DNA of 48,795 bases from Pseudomonadota bacterium (GTDB lineage Bacteria > Myxococcota_A > Polyangia > Polyangiales > Polyangiaceae): NCBI GenBank assembly GCA_023431345.1, contig JAEYWK010000121.1, positions 1 through 48,795 of the forward strand, read 5' to 3'. The notes under the pieces were generated by a model that saw only the letters and a program-made list of their open reading frames with translations, ran no database searches and was not told where the DNA came from. Both the position numbers and the translations under genes were made by a program. Every line of letters starts with the position of its first letter. Positions within the stretch are counted from its first letter, which is position 1. Shown one piece after another: positions 41,974 to 48,794 of this stretch.

Positions 41974-44427
41974 CTAGTCGAGGATCACGCGCCAGAACGT
42001 GGGGGGATCGGGCGTTTCGACGCCGACGATTGTCTTGCCGTCATCGGAGATGAACTTGGGCGTCTTGAGCAGCAAGTCGCCCGGCGGCTCGTAGCCCCTC
42101 GCTTCGAGCTCAGCGAAGAGCGTGCGGAGCTTACCCGAGTCGGTCCAGATGAAGGCGTCCGTCGAGGGTGAATCGCCCAGCGTACCCACGACCGTCGTGC
42201 CATCGACGGACACGGCGGCCGGGCTGGCATGTCGCCCGTCCGCAAGGGTACCGATCTCGGTCAAGACGCTGCCCTTCCAGCGATAGCCGATGCGCTTGTT
42301 AGTAGCGCTGATGTAGCCTTCGCCGACGACGACGGGCGTCGAGCCGCTCACGGCGCTGATAGAGGTGGAGCTCCAGGCCGCAGCGCCGATCTTCGTTACG
42401 GCCCCCGTTGACACCAACCAAAGACCGGTGCCTCCTGCCACCAGCTCTCCGGCAACGTACTTGCCGTCCCGCGTGATGCCGATCGCGAACGAGATCGCGG
42501 GGATCGTGGTGAGCTGATTGTTGCCCTGCAGGAAGCCGCGCATGGCGTCCACCGAGGTGTCGAAGACGTTGCCTGCGACGAAGGAGCCAGTGGCTGACAC
42601 CGCCTTGAGCGTGCCGGTGGTGGCTAAAGTGGTCGGCCCTGCCGAGCCCGTCCATCTGGCCTGCGACCAAGTGGTGTCGCTGCAGAGCGGCGGGTTGGCG
42701 CACGATGTACCGCCAATGACGACGTTGCCGTCCGCGCTGATGCCGTAAACGTTGGCCGTTTTGCCGTAGTTTTCGAGCTCGGTGACGCGGCCGTTGAAAT
42801 CGACGACAGCGGGGTAGGCGTCTCGGCTGCGCCCAAGCTCAGCCGCAAAGCGGGTTCCGTCGCCGCTCATGCCCTTCAGGCTGGCGAGCTTCGCTCCCGA
42901 GGGCACCGATGAGTACGAGACCACCTCGAAAGTGGCGCGGCAACCGCATTCGCCGCCGCAGTCGACGCTGGTTTCGGTGCTGTCTTTCTTGTCGTTGTTG
43001 CAGTGCGGGGCGAGGCAAGTGCCGCCGGAGCGTCCGAACTTCTTGCCGCCATCGCTGACGCAGACCGCGCCGCCGGAGCACTGGTTGCTCGCGGTGCACA
43101 CGCCCTCGCCGCCGGGGCACGGGCAATCCACGGTGCAGGTTCGACCGGGCGCCGTGCTGCAGACGGGCTTGTCCACGCACACCACGTCGCTCGTGGAGGT
43201 GCCGGCCATGGTTTGCGTCTGGTTCGACGAGCAGGTCTTCCACGGCTGGCAGGAAGCGGCGTTCTGGGTGGTCGAGAACGTGCCGTTGCTGCACGCGGTG
43301 CAGGCTCTGTCCTTCGTGGCGCTGCCGCTGGTCGCAAAGAAACCCGCGGAGCAATTGCGCCAGGTCTGACAACTGTTGAGGTTGGCGGAGGCCGTGAATG
43401 TTCCGCTGCTGCAGCTCTCGCAAACGCGATCGCTGGTGGCGGTCGCCGCGGTCTTGATGCGCGTGCCGGCGGCGCACGTGGTGAGCGCTTTGCACGCGCG
43501 ATCCTTCTGAAGGCTCGGGCTCTGCGTCTCGTACTCGTTCGCTCCGCATTGAGTCCATGCGGTGCACGACGTCGCGTTGGTCTGCGCGCTGAACGTTCCT
43601 GAGCTACAGGGCGCGCATTGACGATCGGTCGTAGCGGTGGGGGCGGCCGTTTGGCGCGAGCCGGCGGCGCACGTGGTGAGCGCTTTGCAGACGCGATCGC
43701 TGGTGGCGGTGGGGGCCGACTCTTGATACTCGCTCGACTTACAAACGGTGAGGGCCACGCAGCCGCCGTTCGATTCGTACTTTCCCGCGCCGCAGCTCGA
43801 GCACACCCGATCCGAGACGGGGCTCGGCTCTACGCTCTGAGTCTGACCGGACGGGCAGGTGGACCAGGCGCTGCAGACCTCGGCGTTCAGCGTGCCGCTG
43901 AACGTGCCTGTCGCGCAGGGGTTACAAACGCGATCCGTCTGCGCGGTGGGGGCCGAACCGACGAACGTCCCCGCAGCGCACACCGTGAGCGGGCTGCACT
44001 CGCGGTTAGTGGTCGCAGTCGGAGCGGCCTTCTCGTACTCGTCGGTCGTGCACTCGCTCAAAGGAGCGCAAACGCGATCTTGATCGGGCCCAGGCGCGCT
44101 CTGTTCGAACTCGTCATCACCGCAAGCCGTCAGTGCTTGGCAGGTACCATCGACCAAGAACTCGTCCTCGTCGCAGGTGGCGGGATCGCCTTGCTCACGC
44201 GCACCTCCTTCACCAGCTGCCCCCGCCGCGTCAGGCTCGAGCAACGAGCCACCCGTCCCCGCCGTGCCTCCCGACGCTGCCGGCGCGCCGCCTTCGGCTG
44301 AAGAAGTGGCGTCCGCGCCCGCTTCGCCCGCGGCGTTCTCGACCGCGCTATTGAACTTCCGTGAGTCACCACAGCCGGCGACCAGCGAAACAACCCCGAG
44401 AATCAATCCAAATCCCGCACCGCGCAT
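41974..44427 (-). CDS. Receptor-like Cys-repeat lipoprotein with HAF repeats
   Basis: This 817-residue lipoprotein has lipobox VAGC (Cys19) and a 60-residue Gly/Ala linker. Residues about 85-440 carry many Cys-rich units with the recurring pattern LTxCxxGxxxxxAPTATxDRxC and a GTFSxxxNxxxCxxWxxC partner. They resemble the ephrin-receptor/TNF-receptor-like Cys repeats of eukaryotes. A short GGECGC module with a VDCGG core, shared with the DCGG-repeat lipoprotein in this window, follows. Residues about 530-817 are six or more HAF-type repeats (GISADGNVVIGG, AVSATGSFVAG, GITRDGKYVAG, AVSVDGTTVVG, FISDDGKTIVG), a beta-propeller-like fold. The likely role is surface adhesion or recognition; the ligand is unknown. 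It is divergent from the lectin-like lipoprotein, across a repeat array. Confidence 0.88.
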   Translation of the reverse strand: MRGAGFGLILGVVSLVAGCGDSRKFNSAVENAAGEAGADATSSAEGGAPAASGGTAGTGGSLLEPDAAGAAGEGGAREQGDPATCDEDEFLVDGTCQALTACGDDEFEQSAPGPDQDRVCAPLSECTTDEYEKAAPTATTNRECSPLTVCAAGTFVGSAPTAQTDRVCNPCATGTFSGTLNAEVCSAWSTCPSGQTQSVEPSPVSDRVCSSCGAGKYESNGGCVALTVCKSSEYQESAPTATSDRVCKALTTCAAGSRQTAAPTATTDRQCAPCSSGTFSAQTNATSCTAWTQCGANEYETQSPSLQKDRACKALTTCAAGTRIKTAATATSDRVCESCSSGTFTASANLNSCQTWRNCSAGFFATSGSATKDRACTACSNGTFSTTQNAASCQPWKTCSSNQTQTMAGTSTSDVVCVDKPVCSTAPGRTCTVDCPCPGGEGVCTASNQCSGGAVCVSDGGKKFGRSGGTCLAPHCNNDKKDSTETSVDCGGECGCRATFEVVSYSSVPSGAKLASLKGMSGDGTRFAAELGRSRDAYPAVVDFNGRVTELENYGKTANVYGISADGNVVIGGTSCANPPLCSDTTWSQARWTGSAGPTTLATTGTLKAVSATGSFVAGNVFDTSVDAMRGFLQGNNQLTTIPAISFAIGITRDGKYVAGELVAGGTGLWLVSTGAVTKIGAAAWSSTSISAVSGSTPVVVGEGYISATNKRIGYRWKGSVLTEIGTLADGRHASPAAVSVDGTTVVGTLGDSPSTDAFIWTDSGKLRTLFAELEARGYEPPGDLLLKTPKFISDDGKTIVGVETPDPPTFWRVILD

Positions 44428-44580
44428 GAGCAGCGCTTAGCCCGATTGCGCCGCGTTGTAAAGTGCGTTTGCGTGGCTGCAACAAGGCCGGTTCGCGCGC
44501 GAACACTCTCGGCGTCGACGCGAATCCGCGTTCCCGGCGTCTTTCCGCGAGTCGTTCGCAGACAGAGCGGCCGCGACGGG

Positions 44581-44810
44581 GGATTGAACCAAAGCCGTCT
44601 CGAAGACGTGGTGCGGCCTCGTTCGCGGCTTGAACGAAATTGCACGTTCCGCGCGTGAACGCCGCGCACGTGGCTTGAACGAAATTGCACGTGCCTCGCG
44701 TGATACTGCACACGTAGCTTGAACGAAATTGCATGCGATCCGAGTGAGCACTGCGCGCACGTGGCTTGAACGAAATTGCATGAGTGAGCTTGAGTGGATA
44801 CTGCATATGT
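44581..44810 (+). repeat. Five-unit, about 45-bp tandem repeat array
   Basis: The 18-base core ggcttgaacgaaattgca occurs at 44627-44644, 44672-44689, 44716-44733 (first base changed to a) and 44763-44780. A decayed copy (ggattgaaccaaa) begins at 44581. Start-to-start distances are 46, 45, 44 and 47 bp. The 26-29-bp segments between cores are also related to each other, with a gcgtga..ctgc..cacgt consensus. This is therefore a degenerate tandem repeat and not a CRISPR array. No protein or RNA gene overlaps it. Confidence 0.85.
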
Positions 44811-44815
44811 CCGAA

Positions 44816-44838
44816 GGTGCCGTCATTGAGACGGTGCC
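44816..44838. other. Hairpin next to the repeat array
   Basis: ggtgccgtc and gacggtgcc pair over nine bases, allowing two G-T pairs, around the loop attga, directly after the last array unit. No T-run follows, so it is not a standard terminator. It may be a structural part of the array or a protein-binding dyad. Confidence 0.4.
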
Positions 44839-44953
44839 GTGTGCTTGCGTGCGCAAACATCCCATGAAATAGCCTGCGATGTGTGGTTGGGGGGATGCGG
44901 TTGGTTCGCTGCACAGCAGTGCTGTGCCAAGCGTGATTTGTTGCCGGTCGTGA

Positions 44954-44983
44954 TTGACAATCACGCTCGGTGCTGGCTGTAGT
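44954..44983 (+). promoter_or_regulatory. Sigma-70-type promoter
   Basis: A perfect -35 ttgaca (44954-44959) is followed after 18 bases by tgtagt (44978-44983), a four-of-six match to the -10 box. The start would fall near 44990. The ATG at 45007 is preceded by an ideal GGAGG (44998-45002 region). This gives the plus-strand lipoprotein gene a leader of about 17 bases. Confidence 0.65.
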
Positions 44984-45006
44984 GTGCGGACCAAAACGGA
45001 GGTCAC

Positions 45007-46548
45007 ATGAGAAGCTCGGGGAATCGTTCAACGGCTGCTGTGGTCGGCGCGCGAGTGGGCGCTGTCGCGTTCGGGCTCTCGCTGCTGGCGTGCAGTCAGG
45101 GCGCGGACTCAGGGGAGGAAGCGGAGGCGGGCGTTCAGCATGAAGCCATCACGCGCGTCGACTACCAGGATGGCACGGGCAAGATCCTGATTCGCGTCAA
45201 GACGTGCGACTACACCGCGTCTGCGACCGAGAACTGCGCCTACTGCACCGTCGACGATGGGTGGGCGCGCATCGGCGGCGGCGCGGAAGTCTCCGGTGAG
45301 AACGCGCCGGGTGCGTCGCTTCGCGCGAGCTATCCGTCACAATTTGCTTTCACGACCCTCAACGCAAACGGCTGCAGCGGGGAGGCGGGTCCGAACGACA
45401 CGAACGCTACCTGGGTCGCTCGCTCTGCGGGCCCGTCCCACCAGCTCCGTGCGTACGTCGTCGGCATTCGGCTCCGCAACACGCCCGCGTCGACGCCCTT
45501 CAAGCCGTTCGTTTCGCAGGGGATCGATCGAGTGACGTCCTCGGTCGCGCCACCTGCGGCGTTCTCGGTCGACGCGACGGAAGGCGTCTTCGCCGAGAGC
45601 ATCAACCGCAACGGTCTGTGGCTCATCGGAGGTGGCGCCCAGCTGCAGCAGGGCTCGGGCGGCACGTGGGGTGACGCTTATTTGACGGCGTCGTACCCGC
45701 TGAAGGCGTCCGACAACTACAGTAACGTGTGGCGGGCTTCCGCCCGTTTTCAACAGACGTACACGCCATCGATCAGCTTGAAGGTCTACGCCATCGGCAT
45801 CGAAATGTGCCCCGCGGGCTGGAATGATTGCTTCCACCATCCGTGGGTAAGGAGCACCGTAGCGGGGTCGACCTCGGGGTATGCAACCGTCACCGACATG
45901 ACCGGCACCTCCGTGGGGTGGGGCTCGTGGCTGTCGACTGGCCCCGGTGGTCGAGCCCAATACGGCGCCACCGGCTTCGGCCGATACCTCACGGATTTGA
46001 TCCCGCTCAATGGGGCGAGCAAGGGCTTCACCGCGCGCTCGAAGTCGTCGAACTCCGGAACAGCCGCGAGCGGCGTGACCAATGGGGCTTCTTTGATGCT
46101 CGGCGCCGGCTCTGGCTACCACCTCCGCAACGCCATCCGCTTCAATGACGCCGGAACGTCCCTTCACCGCCCCTCCGGGAGCGCACCCGTCAACCTGCGG
46201 CAGTCGACGGCGTCCCCCAACGACGCCGCGCACCGCTTCCACCTCGAGCCGTTCGGCAGCGGCCAATACCGCCTTCGGAATGGCAATCCTGACAATGGCT
46301 CGGAGTGCGCTTACCGTCAGTCGGGCACGAGTAACGTCTTGGTGGGGGCATGCAGCACATCGACCGCCTTCCTCTGGACGTTGGTCAACGTCAACGGCCT
46401 CAAGCTGCGCAACGTCTCCGCCAGCCAGTGCCTCGACAACAACGGCGCCGGCTACACCAACTCGAACCTCGTCCTCAAACCCTGCGCCTCCGGCTACTCC
46501 CCGCCCCAAACCGTGTTCCTCGACGCCTACAGCTGGCCTCCTCAGTGA
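45007..46548 (+). CDS. Lipoprotein with duplicated beta domain and beta-trefoil-like end
   Basis: This 513-residue lipoprotein has lipobox LLAC (near residue 29). Two related domains follow. Residues about 75-155 (WARIGGGAEVSGENAPGASL ... SYP ... LRAYVVGIRLR) and 195-270 (LWLIGGGAQLQQG ... LTASYPL ... SLKVYAIGIEMC) share the pattern IGGGA-x-SYP-x-W-x-AIGI, so the region is an internal duplication. A divergent third segment follows (VGWGSWLSTGPGGRAQYG). The last 130 residues resemble a ricin-type beta-trefoil (YHLRNAIRFNDAGTSLH, ECAYRQSGTSNVLVGACSTS, QCLDNNGAGYTNSNLVLKPC). That suggests carbohydrate binding. It has its own promoter and strong ribosome site, and it is divergent from the receptor-like gene. 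Confidence 0.82.
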   Translation: MRSSGNRSTAAVVGARVGAVAFGLSLLACSQGADSGEEAEAGVQHEAITRVDYQDGTGKILIRVKTCDYTASATENCAYCTVDDGWARIGGGAEVSGENAPGASLRASYPSQFAFTTLNANGCSGEAGPNDTNATWVARSAGPSHQLRAYVVGIRLRNTPASTPFKPFVSQGIDRVTSSVAPPAAFSVDATEGVFAESINRNGLWLIGGGAQLQQGSGGTWGDAYLTASYPLKASDNYSNVWRASARFQQTYTPSISLKVYAIGIEMCPAGWNDCFHHPWVRSTVAGSTSGYATVTDMTGTSVGWGSWLSTGPGGRAQYGATGFGRYLTDLIPLNGASKGFTARSKSSNSGTAASGVTNGASLMLGAGSGYHLRNAIRFNDAGTSLHRPSGSAPVNLRQSTASPNDAAHRFHLEPFGSGQYRLRNGNPDNGSECAYRQSGTSNVLVGACSTSTAFLWTLVNVNGLKLRNVSASQCLDNNGAGYTNSNLVLKPCASGYSPPQTVFLDAYSWPPQ

Positions 46549-46563
46549 GGCTTGCGAAGAACG

Positions 46564-46745
46564 GTGAGGCGCCTCGAGCGAGAGCCTCGGGGCGCCGAGT
46601 ACGTGGCCACCGTTCGTGATCGGGGGGGGGAGGTGCGCATGTCCGTCTCGTAGGTGAGTCGAAGCTCTTCAAGGCCAACGGGGCGGCAGAAATGGTCGAC
46701 GCGGCCGTGGATGTTCGGTACGCAGCGCTTCTCGACAGCCCATGA
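46564..46745 (+). pseudogene. Short gene split by a frameshift at a G9 tract
   Basis: A GTG at 46564 opens a frame reading MRRLEREPRGAEYVATVRDR that stops at 46651-46653. After a run of nine G (46622-46630), the other frame (phase of 46635) reads AHVRLVGESKLFKANGAAE and on to DAAVDVRYAALLDSP, ending in a TGA at 46743-46745. That stop overlaps the ATG of the next gene (ATGA), as expected for a real upstream operon gene. One extra G would join the two parts into one protein of about 60 residues. It is either a decayed gene, a phase-variable gene or a sequencing error. The family is not recognised. Confidence 0.45.
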
Positions 46746-47107
46746 GCAAGACCGCGTTCAACGGCTACTGGCGGATCACTCGCACGGATGGGTGGGGCCA
46801 GGAGGCACTCGATCTCATCAGGCCCGCCCATCTGAGATTCTCGGGGCGCAGCGGTTCGCTCGTGATGATCGCCATCGAGGCAGGCCTAGACTGCCGGTAC
46901 GAGAAGGGCCGGGTCGACTTCTCACTGTCAGGCGTTGACGAGCGCGACCCGATCGCCGGTCGCGGTTGGGCGACAATCAATAAGGCCGGCAAGATGAAGG
47001 GCATGCTGTTCTTGCACGACGGGGACGAGACGGAGCTCACCGCCGAGAAGGCCGAGGCACCCGCGGAGCCTGCGCGTGAGCCCGTACGACGGGGGAAGCG
47101 ATGGTGA
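46742..47107 (+). CDS. Small conserved hypothetical protein (WRI...DCRY...GRGWA type)
   Basis: This 121-residue soluble protein has the pattern FNGYWRITRTDGWGQEALDL, LDCRYEKGRVDFSLSG, DPIAGRGWATI and LFLHDGDETEL. I remember this layout from a widespread family of small uncharacterised bacterial proteins, probably a beta-barrel fold. The last 20 residues are a Lys/Glu/Pro tail. It overlaps the next gene by 7 bases and its start overlaps the end of a frameshifted upstream gene by 4, so the three formed one translationally coupled unit. The function is unknown. Confidence 0.75.
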   Translation: MSKTAFNGYWRITRTDGWGQEALDLIRPAHLRFSGRSGSLVMIAIEAGLDCRYEKGRVDFSLSGVDERDPIAGRGWATINKAGKMKGMLFLHDGDETELTAEKAEAPAEPAREPVRRGKRW

Positions 47108-47496
47108 AAACGCCCCCACCGACGCTCCAGCCGATGTCAGCGACGCTCCTGGCGTTCGCCAAGCCGCTCCTGGATCAGGTTGAGGACCCGCCTACCGCGA
47201 AGACGCTCCAGGGAATTCTGAATATCGCCGTGGTCGTGTGGAACCTACCGCTGTACGACAAGGCCAAGCGCGCCAACGCGGCGACGTTTCGAGCTGGGCT
47301 CGAAACCGCGCTCGCCACCATGCCAGCTCAGGGAAAGGCCGCGATCGCCGCGATGACGAAGGCCAGGGGCACCACCTATGCGAACGACCCGAGGCTCGCG
47401 TTCGCCGAGGTCGTCACTGACCCGAGCGGCAAGGCCGAGGTCAGGGCGACCGCGTTCCTGTTGGATCGTCCGCCTGGCCCCCGTGGTCAGGCGTGA
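47101..47496 (+). CDS. Small conserved hypothetical protein, partner of the preceding gene
   Basis: This 131-residue, mainly helical protein has LLAFAKPLLDQVEDPPTAKTL, LQGILNIAVVVWNLPLYDKAKR and ARGTTYANDPRLAFAEVVTDPSG. The helical pattern PLLD ... VVWN ... YxNDxR recalls a family I have seen next to the preceding one and next to SEC-C proteins, but I cannot name it. The 7-bp overlap with the upstream gene points to coordinated production of two proteins that may form a complex. It is followed by a 124-bp gap with an imperfect hairpin (tacccgac ... gtcgggggta). Confidence 0.7.
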   Translation: MVKTPPPTLQPMSATLLAFAKPLLDQVEDPPTAKTLQGILNIAVVVWNLPLYDKAKRANAATFRAGLETALATMPAQGKAAIAAMTKARGTTYANDPRLAFAEVVTDPSGKAEVRATAFLLDRPPGPRGQA

Positions 47497-47620
47497 TCCG
47501 AGCGCCAGTGGGGGAAGGCGGTGCAGCACCGCTCCGTAGAAACGATTGAAAATACCCGACGCCCCGAGGCATTCGGTCGGGGGTACCAGGCGGCGCCGGC
47601 AGTTCTGGTAAAGTAGATCC

Positions 47621-47833
47621 ATGGCCGCAGCAGCAGAGCAGCTCGAGGACGCCCTCGAGCTCGCTGATCTCGCCGAGAGGATGGTACGGGCTCGGCTGCG
47701 CCGTGAGCACCCAGCGTGGAGCGAGGAGGAATTGGACGCGCAAGTGCTCGCCTGGCTCCATGACCGCCCTGGTGCCGAGCACGGCGATGCCGAAGGTGTC
47801 GCGGTCGAGTTGCCTTTCCGGAAACGGGCGTGA
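47621..47833 (+). CDS. Small helical protein of a nucleotidyltransferase-linked pair
   Basis: This 70-residue protein has EQLEDALELADLAERMVRARL, RREHPAWSEEELDAQVLAWL and a closing HDRPGAEHGDAEG. From memory, this small family typically sits directly before an AbiEii-type nucleotidyltransferase gene in actinobacteria and myxobacteria, which suggests a two-component toxin/antitoxin-like or defence unit. Here the following gene starts at an overlapping GTG (GTGA) but is only a 37-codon remnant. This gene itself appears intact. It is preceded by a possible -10-like ggtaaagta. Confidence 0.7.
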   Translation: MAAAAEQLEDALELADLAERMVRARLRREHPAWSEEELDAQVLAWLHDRPGAEHGDAEGVAVELPFRKRA

Positions 47834-47943
47834 GGCGCCTCGAGAAGGCGCTTCGCGGCGTGGTCCGCGACCAACGCGGCTACGGCCGCGGTCGACACCT
47901 CCTCGACGACCTCGAGAAGGCTCTGAGCGAGCTCAAGGGCTGA
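47830..47943 (+). pseudogene. Internally deleted nucleotidyltransferase-like remnant
   Basis: A 37-codon frame starts at a GTG overlapping the stop of the preceding gene and reads MRRLEKALRGVVRDQ followed by RGYGRGRHLLDDLEKALSEL. The first part fits the N-terminus and the second the C-terminus of the nucleotidyltransferases that normally follow this small gene (pattern RGFxRGRDL). The central nucleotidyltransferase core, with its metal-binding DxD, is missing. It is best explained as an in-frame internal deletion. The family assignment rests on memory. Confidence 0.5.
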
Positions 47944-47980
47944 GAGCGCTGACCGGCGTCGCGGCCGGCGCGCGAGACAA

Positions 47981-48014
47981 ACGAAAACGCCGGCCAGTCT
48001 TTCGACTGCCGGCG
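47981..48014 (-). terminator. Rho-independent terminator of the tRNA-Gly transcript
   Basis: On the minus strand, cgccggcagtc and gactggccggcg pair (one bulged base) around a gaaa loop and are followed by ttttcgttt. It stands 16 bp past the CCA end of the tRNA-Gly fragment and terminates leftward transcription. Its preservation shows that this side is the native downstream flank of the tRNA gene. Confidence 0.8.
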
Positions 48015-48030
48015 CTTTCATCTCCATTTC

Positions 48031-48076
48031 TGGAGCGGGAGAAGGGATTTGAACCCTCGACGTCCACCTTGGCAAG
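48031..48076 (-). other. 3' fragment of tRNA-Gly(GCC): candidate attachment site
   Basis: Read on the minus strand, this is tRNA from the end of the anticodon stem to CCA. It comprises the loop ttgccaa with anticodon GCC, the stem strand ggtgg, a short variable loop, the T arm gaggg-ttcaaat-ccctt, the acceptor strand ctcccgc, discriminator t and CCA. The 5' half is absent; no gcgggag or D arm occurs in the 70 bases upstream, and the left anticodon strand does not pair properly. A copy running from anticodon loop to 3' end is the usual crossover segment for tyrosine-recombinase integration. It looks like the displaced distal att site. Confidence 0.8.
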
Positions 48077-48290
48077 ACAATCCGAACCCGTTTCCAGCCG
48101 TTCCGGACCGTTACGAAATACGAGAAAACCGCGGAAATATGAACTGAGGCGTTACCCGGGCGTTCCAACCGTTACGCCGAGGTGGGGAGCAAAGTGGGGA
48201 GCATCGATGAGGCAGTGGGGAGCATCCGTGAGGCTGGCGAGGGCTGGGTGCGTGGTTCCGTGCTCGGCCCACTTGGGGGGGGCCGAGCCA
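48077..48290. other. Non-coding segment right of the tRNA fragment
   Basis: This is the first 200 bp of the supposed integrative element. It contains three copies of gtggggagca at 48182-48191, 48194-48203 and 48215-48224 and a G-run (48275-48282). I see no coding frame or promoter that I can support. The recombinase that would be expected is not here and may lie at the other end, outside the window. Confidence 0.4.
48182..48224 (+). repeat. Three copies of gtggggagca near the att site
   Basis: Ten-base direct repeats start at 48182, 48194 and 48215, spaced 12 and 21 bp start to start, about 110 bp from the tRNA fragment. Clustered short direct repeats next to a core att site can be recombinase arm sites. 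Confidence 0.6.
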
Positions 48291-48476
48291 ATGGCCTGGG
48301 TCGGCGAGGCGACGATCTTCGTGCCGTCGCGAGTCGAGGAAGCGATCGCGAAGGGGACCAGGCGCCGGAGTGCGTTGCCCTTGAAGTCGGCGTCGCTGCG
48401 CGTCGCGGATTGTCTCGACGCCGTGGAGACAATCTGCGCGCCCTACCTCGCGCGGGCCGCATCGAGGACGCCGTAA
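48291..48476 (+). CDS. Possible small hypothetical gene
   Basis: This is a 61-residue frame (MAWVGEATIFVPSRVEEAIA, then a basic stretch GTRRRSALPLKS, then a helix VADCLDAVETICAPYLARAA). GC3 is very high, which is the main reason to take it as coding. A G-rich run lies before the ATG. I recognise no family, and the small size leaves real doubt. It may be a remnant of a longer gene of the integrated element. Confidence 0.35.
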   Translation: MAWVGEATIFVPSRVEEAIAKGTRRRSALPLKSASLRVADCLDAVETICAPYLARAASRTP

Positions 48477-48497
48477 GGTCGTCGCTAGATCAGGTGT

Positions 48498-48794
48498 TCA
48501 TGGCAGAAGGACCTCAAGCGTCAGAGTGCCGTTCACCATGCTCGACCCCAAGGCGGGCGTTGTCTGCCGACCCGCGATGCGGAAGACACGGCCATCGAGG
48601 GCTGTTAGCCGCACAAAAATGGGAAATCCCGGGATCTCTATCCGGTAGTGATTGTGGCTCACGTGAGTAGCTGTTACCGCGCAGCGTAGCTGAGGGACGG
48701 ATGCGGGATCTCGCGCAAGCTGCGTGAGGGGGATGGCGGGGCGGCGTTGGTCATCGCCCGCGCGGAGCTTGCACGTTTCTGGACGGAATCGCGC
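48498..48794 (-). CDS. Partial gene running off the right edge
   Basis: A minus-strand frame is open from the right window edge to a TGA at 48498-48500, giving the last 98 residues of a protein whose start lies outside. The end reads AIPLTQLARDPASVPQLRC, then HNHYRIEIPGFPIFVRLTAL, DGRVFRIAGRQTTPALGSSM and VNGTLTLEVLLP. Its balanced, beta-strand-like composition makes it look genuine. A GTG inside it (48662) could alternatively start a 54-residue protein. I do not recognise the family. It would be cargo of the element right of the tRNA fragment. Confidence 0.5.
   Translation of the reverse strand, partial: ARFRPETCKLRAGDDQRRPAIPLTQLARDPASVPQLRCAVTATHVSHNHYRIEIPGFPIFVRLTALDGRVFRIAGRQTTPALGSSMVNGTLTLEVLLP

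Larger units (their letters stand above)
44428..45006. other. 579-bp intergenic region with repeat array and promoter
   Basis: This lies between two divergent lipoprotein genes. The first 150 bp, near the Cys-repeat gene, show no feature I can name. Next comes the five-unit tandem array (44581-44810), a wobble-containing hairpin (44816-44838) and a promoter for the plus-strand gene (44954-44983). No coding frame is convincing; short frames through the array only reflect its repetition. Confidence 0.6.

Noticed and set aside
42869..44301. Long plus-strand frames opposite the receptor-like lipoprotein
   Set aside because: They follow the repetitive structure of the real gene on the other strand and show no start signal or domain of their own.
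44560..44620. A second tRNA-like T arm (ggattgaacc) on the minus strand
   Set aside because: No acceptor, anticodon or D arm can be formed around it; the segment is better explained as the decayed first unit of the tandem array.
44581..44810. CRISPR array
   Set aside because: Cores are only 18 bp, the segments between them are related to each other rather than unique, one unit is degenerate and no cas genes are present.
48031..48110. A complete tRNA-Gly gene
   Set aside because: The acceptor 5' strand gcgggag and the D arm are missing, and the 5' anticodon strand gives only wobble pairs.
47703..48476. A 257-codon plus-strand frame containing EREKGFEPST
   Set aside because: The EREKGFEPST stretch is the well-known false translation of a tRNA 3' end on the opposite strand; only the last 61 codons might be coding.
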